Below, in pieces: positions 5,781 to 6,697 of a DNA stretch of 6,697 nt. The position numbers and the translations under genes are program-made. Position 1 is the stretch's first letter. Every line of letters starts with the position of its first letter. The DNA comes from a bacterium (GTDB lineage: Bacteria > Patescibacteria > Dojkabacteria > SC72), in NCBI GenBank assembly GCA_029553845.1, contig JAKPKF010000125.1, positions 1 through 6,697 of the forward strand, given 5' to 3'. The notes under the pieces are model-generated. The model made no database searches. It had not been told where the DNA came from and saw only the letters and a list, made by a program, of their open reading frames with translations.

Positions 5781-6482
5781 TTAAACATGTATATTGAGAT
5801 TGAGCATCTCCTCGTCCTTTTGGTATTCTGGTCCTAGTAAAAGACTTATATCTTTTATAGGTATTAGATCCCCCATTTCTACCAGTTTTTCTGGTATAAT
5901 ACCATCCTTACATACATATTGGTATACCTTTTCCAATAATCCATGGGATTCATCTGGATGGTCATAGAAATTACCAATCTCTATAAACAGATTCCCAGTA
6001 GGAGCTATCCTACCTTTATCCCATTCTTCTAAATCATTGAAGTAAGGTCTTATATATCCCCTAGTGGGTAATGCTTCATGAAGAATAGAGTGAAGTAATC
6101 TCATATCATTCTGAGTAGTTGCTACCAGATGAATATCGATAGTGATATCCTTGGTTTCATACGGGAACTCTGACATCTGATAATTGCCTGCCTCTAATTT
6201 ATCTCCAATGATATATTTCTCTACTCCAATATCTCCAGGATAATAAGCAGTGCTTTCTATAGTTATCCTTGGACAAGTTTTAGGACCTCTTACCTGGTTA
6301 TTACCTATACCAAATAAGTAAATGAACTTATCTATTGCTTCCTTATCTTCTTGGAATCTCTTTTCATTCTCTTGTGATAAAGGTAAATAATCCTCAGGAT
6401 TAAGTCCCATCTTCTTTTCTAAGAGAACATTCAATAAGCATATATAGAAGGTTCTCTCTACTATCTCTTGTGAATTTACCAT
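5781..6482 (-). CDS. Neck-position protein, putative tail terminator/completion protein
   Basis: This 233-aa soluble protein is not securely recognised by sequence. It is placed just ahead of the membrane protein, sheath and tube genes, where contractile phages often encode the tail terminator that caps tube and sheath growth and joins tail to head. Residues about 110-140 (TKDITIDIHLVATTQNDMRL followed by LHSILHEALPTRG) show the beta strand plus long helix order of tail-terminator folds, and 163-190 (NLFIEIGNF... LLEKVYQYVC) could supply a second strand and helix. The N-terminal third (1-55) is helical and charged, and the C-terminus is acidic. No signal peptide or membrane segment is seen. 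The start at 6482 is fixed by a perfect AGGAGGT four bases upstream, inside the stop region of the preceding gene. Alternatives are another neck, baseplate or fibre-assembly protein. Function is positional inference. Confidence 0.65.
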   Translation of the reverse strand: MVNSQEIVERTFYICLLNVLLEKKMGLNPEDYLPLSQENEKRFQEDKEAIDKFIYLFGIGNNQVRGPKTCPRITIESTAYYPGDIGVEKYIIGDKLEAGNYQMSEFPYETKDITIDIHLVATTQNDMRLLHSILHEALPTRGYIRPYFNDLEEWDKGRIAPTGNLFIEIGNFYDHPDESHGLLEKVYQYVCKDGIIPEKLVEMGDLIPIKDISLLLGPEYQKDEEMLNLNIHV

Positions 6483-6486
6483 AATT

Positions 6487-6493
6487 ACCTCCT
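6487..6493 (-). promoter_or_regulatory. Perfect Shine-Dalgarno AGGAGGT for the 233-aa gene
   Basis: The minus strand reads TAGGAGGTAATTATG: AGGAGGT, a 4-nt spacer, then the ATG at 6482. It overlaps the TAG stop of the upstream collar-type gene (6494-6492). It is the only perfect Shine-Dalgarno motif before a start in this window; the other visible starts have A/T-rich leaders or only weak or poorly spaced purine runs. Confidence 0.75.
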
Positions 6494-6697
6494 ATCTTAT
6501 TTTCATTACATAAGCCAATACATAATATGGTGGCCTATTCTCATGAGGACTACCTCCTCCGGTTACTTGAGTATTTGCTGTATAACCTGAGTCAGGCCTA
6601 GTATGATTAGGGAATGGTCGCTTATTAGCATTGTCTCCCCATTTTTCTTCTTTAAACGTAATCTTATGACTATGAGGAGGTATTTGATCTAAAGTAA
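6492..6697 (-). CDS. Collar/short tail fibre-type protein, C-terminal fragment
   Basis: The frame is open from the window edge for 67 codons and ends at TAG (6494-6492); the N-terminal part lies outside the window. It starts TLDQIPPHSHKITFKEEKWG and ends with GGGSPHENRPPYYVLAYVMK followed by IR. The PPHSH motif at residues 6-10, the Gly triplet at 46-48, and HENRPPYYVLAYVMKI at 51-66 are typical of the receptor-binding tip of collar-domain proteins (phage tail collar, T4 gp12-like and related fibres). There the HxH histidines bind metal ions inside an intertwined trimer. Residues H8 and H10 are the likely ligands. The role, binding a host surface receptor, follows from the family. It directly precedes the neck-position gene in the same frame, separated by the TAG and three codons, and its stop overlaps that gene's ribosome binding site. 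Confidence 0.85.
   Translation of the reverse strand, partial: TLDQIPPHSHKITFKEEKWGDNANKRPFPNHTRPDSGYTANTQVTGGGSPHENRPPYYVLAYVMKIR

Noticed and set aside
1..6697. CRISPR arrays, tRNA genes, insertion sequences, attachment sites or diversity-generating template repeats.
   Set aside because: Reading both strands by eye showed no spaced direct repeats, cloverleaf patterns, transposase motifs or reverse-transcriptase-linked repeats in this window.

Overview
This window appears to be the tail-morphogenesis module of a contractile-tailed (myovirus-type) bacteriophage or prophage. Every credible gene is on the minus strand, so the module reads from high to low coordinates and looks like one transcription unit. 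The host is probably in the Bacteroidota. The DNA is AT-rich, most starts follow A/T-rich leaders without a Shine-Dalgarno sequence, and the style resembles gut Bacteroidales phages; this host assignment is an inference. The standard genetic code fits: the five long unshifted tail genes contain no in-frame stops and end in TAA or TAG.

Layout in transcription order: (1) the C-terminal end of a collar/tail-fibre-type protein (6492-6697, cut by the window edge) with an HxH motif and a GGG...HENRPPYY ending; (2) a 233-aa protein in the neck/tail-terminator position, preceded by a perfect AGGAGGT; (3) a 127-aa signal-peptide-bearing membrane protein, possibly a holin; (4) a 586-aa tail sheath; (5) a 154-aa tail tube protein; (6) a 260-aa tail assembly chaperone; (7) a 640-aa tape measure protein; (8) the first 27 codons of another gene (1-83). 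Sheath, tube, chaperone and tape measure in that order is the classic P2/Mu-like arrangement.

The main discovery is a programmed -1 ribosomal frameshift that a plain ORF call misses. The apparent non-coding gap between chaperone and tape measure (2010-2148) is open in the -1 frame. That frame opens exactly at a perfect slippery heptamer, T TTT TTC (2173-2179), seven codons before the chaperone's TAG. It continues for 55 codons and ends in a TGA that overlaps the tape measure ATG (ATGA). The result would be a 253+55 = 308-aa fusion, the counterpart of lambda gpG/gpGT and P2 gpE/E'. A 14-bp RNA stem with one bulge starts 5 nt after the heptamer and encloses a perfect 10-bp hairpin followed by five U residues. 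That inner hairpin also looks like an intrinsic terminator, so translation and transcription may be linked here.

Two further gaps hold strong RNA hairpins: 2988-3022 between tube and chaperone, and 5337-5371 between the membrane protein and the sheath. They may set the relative output of the very abundant sheath and tube proteins and the scarce chaperone and tape measure proteins. No tRNA, rRNA, CRISPR, insertion sequence or attachment site was recognised.
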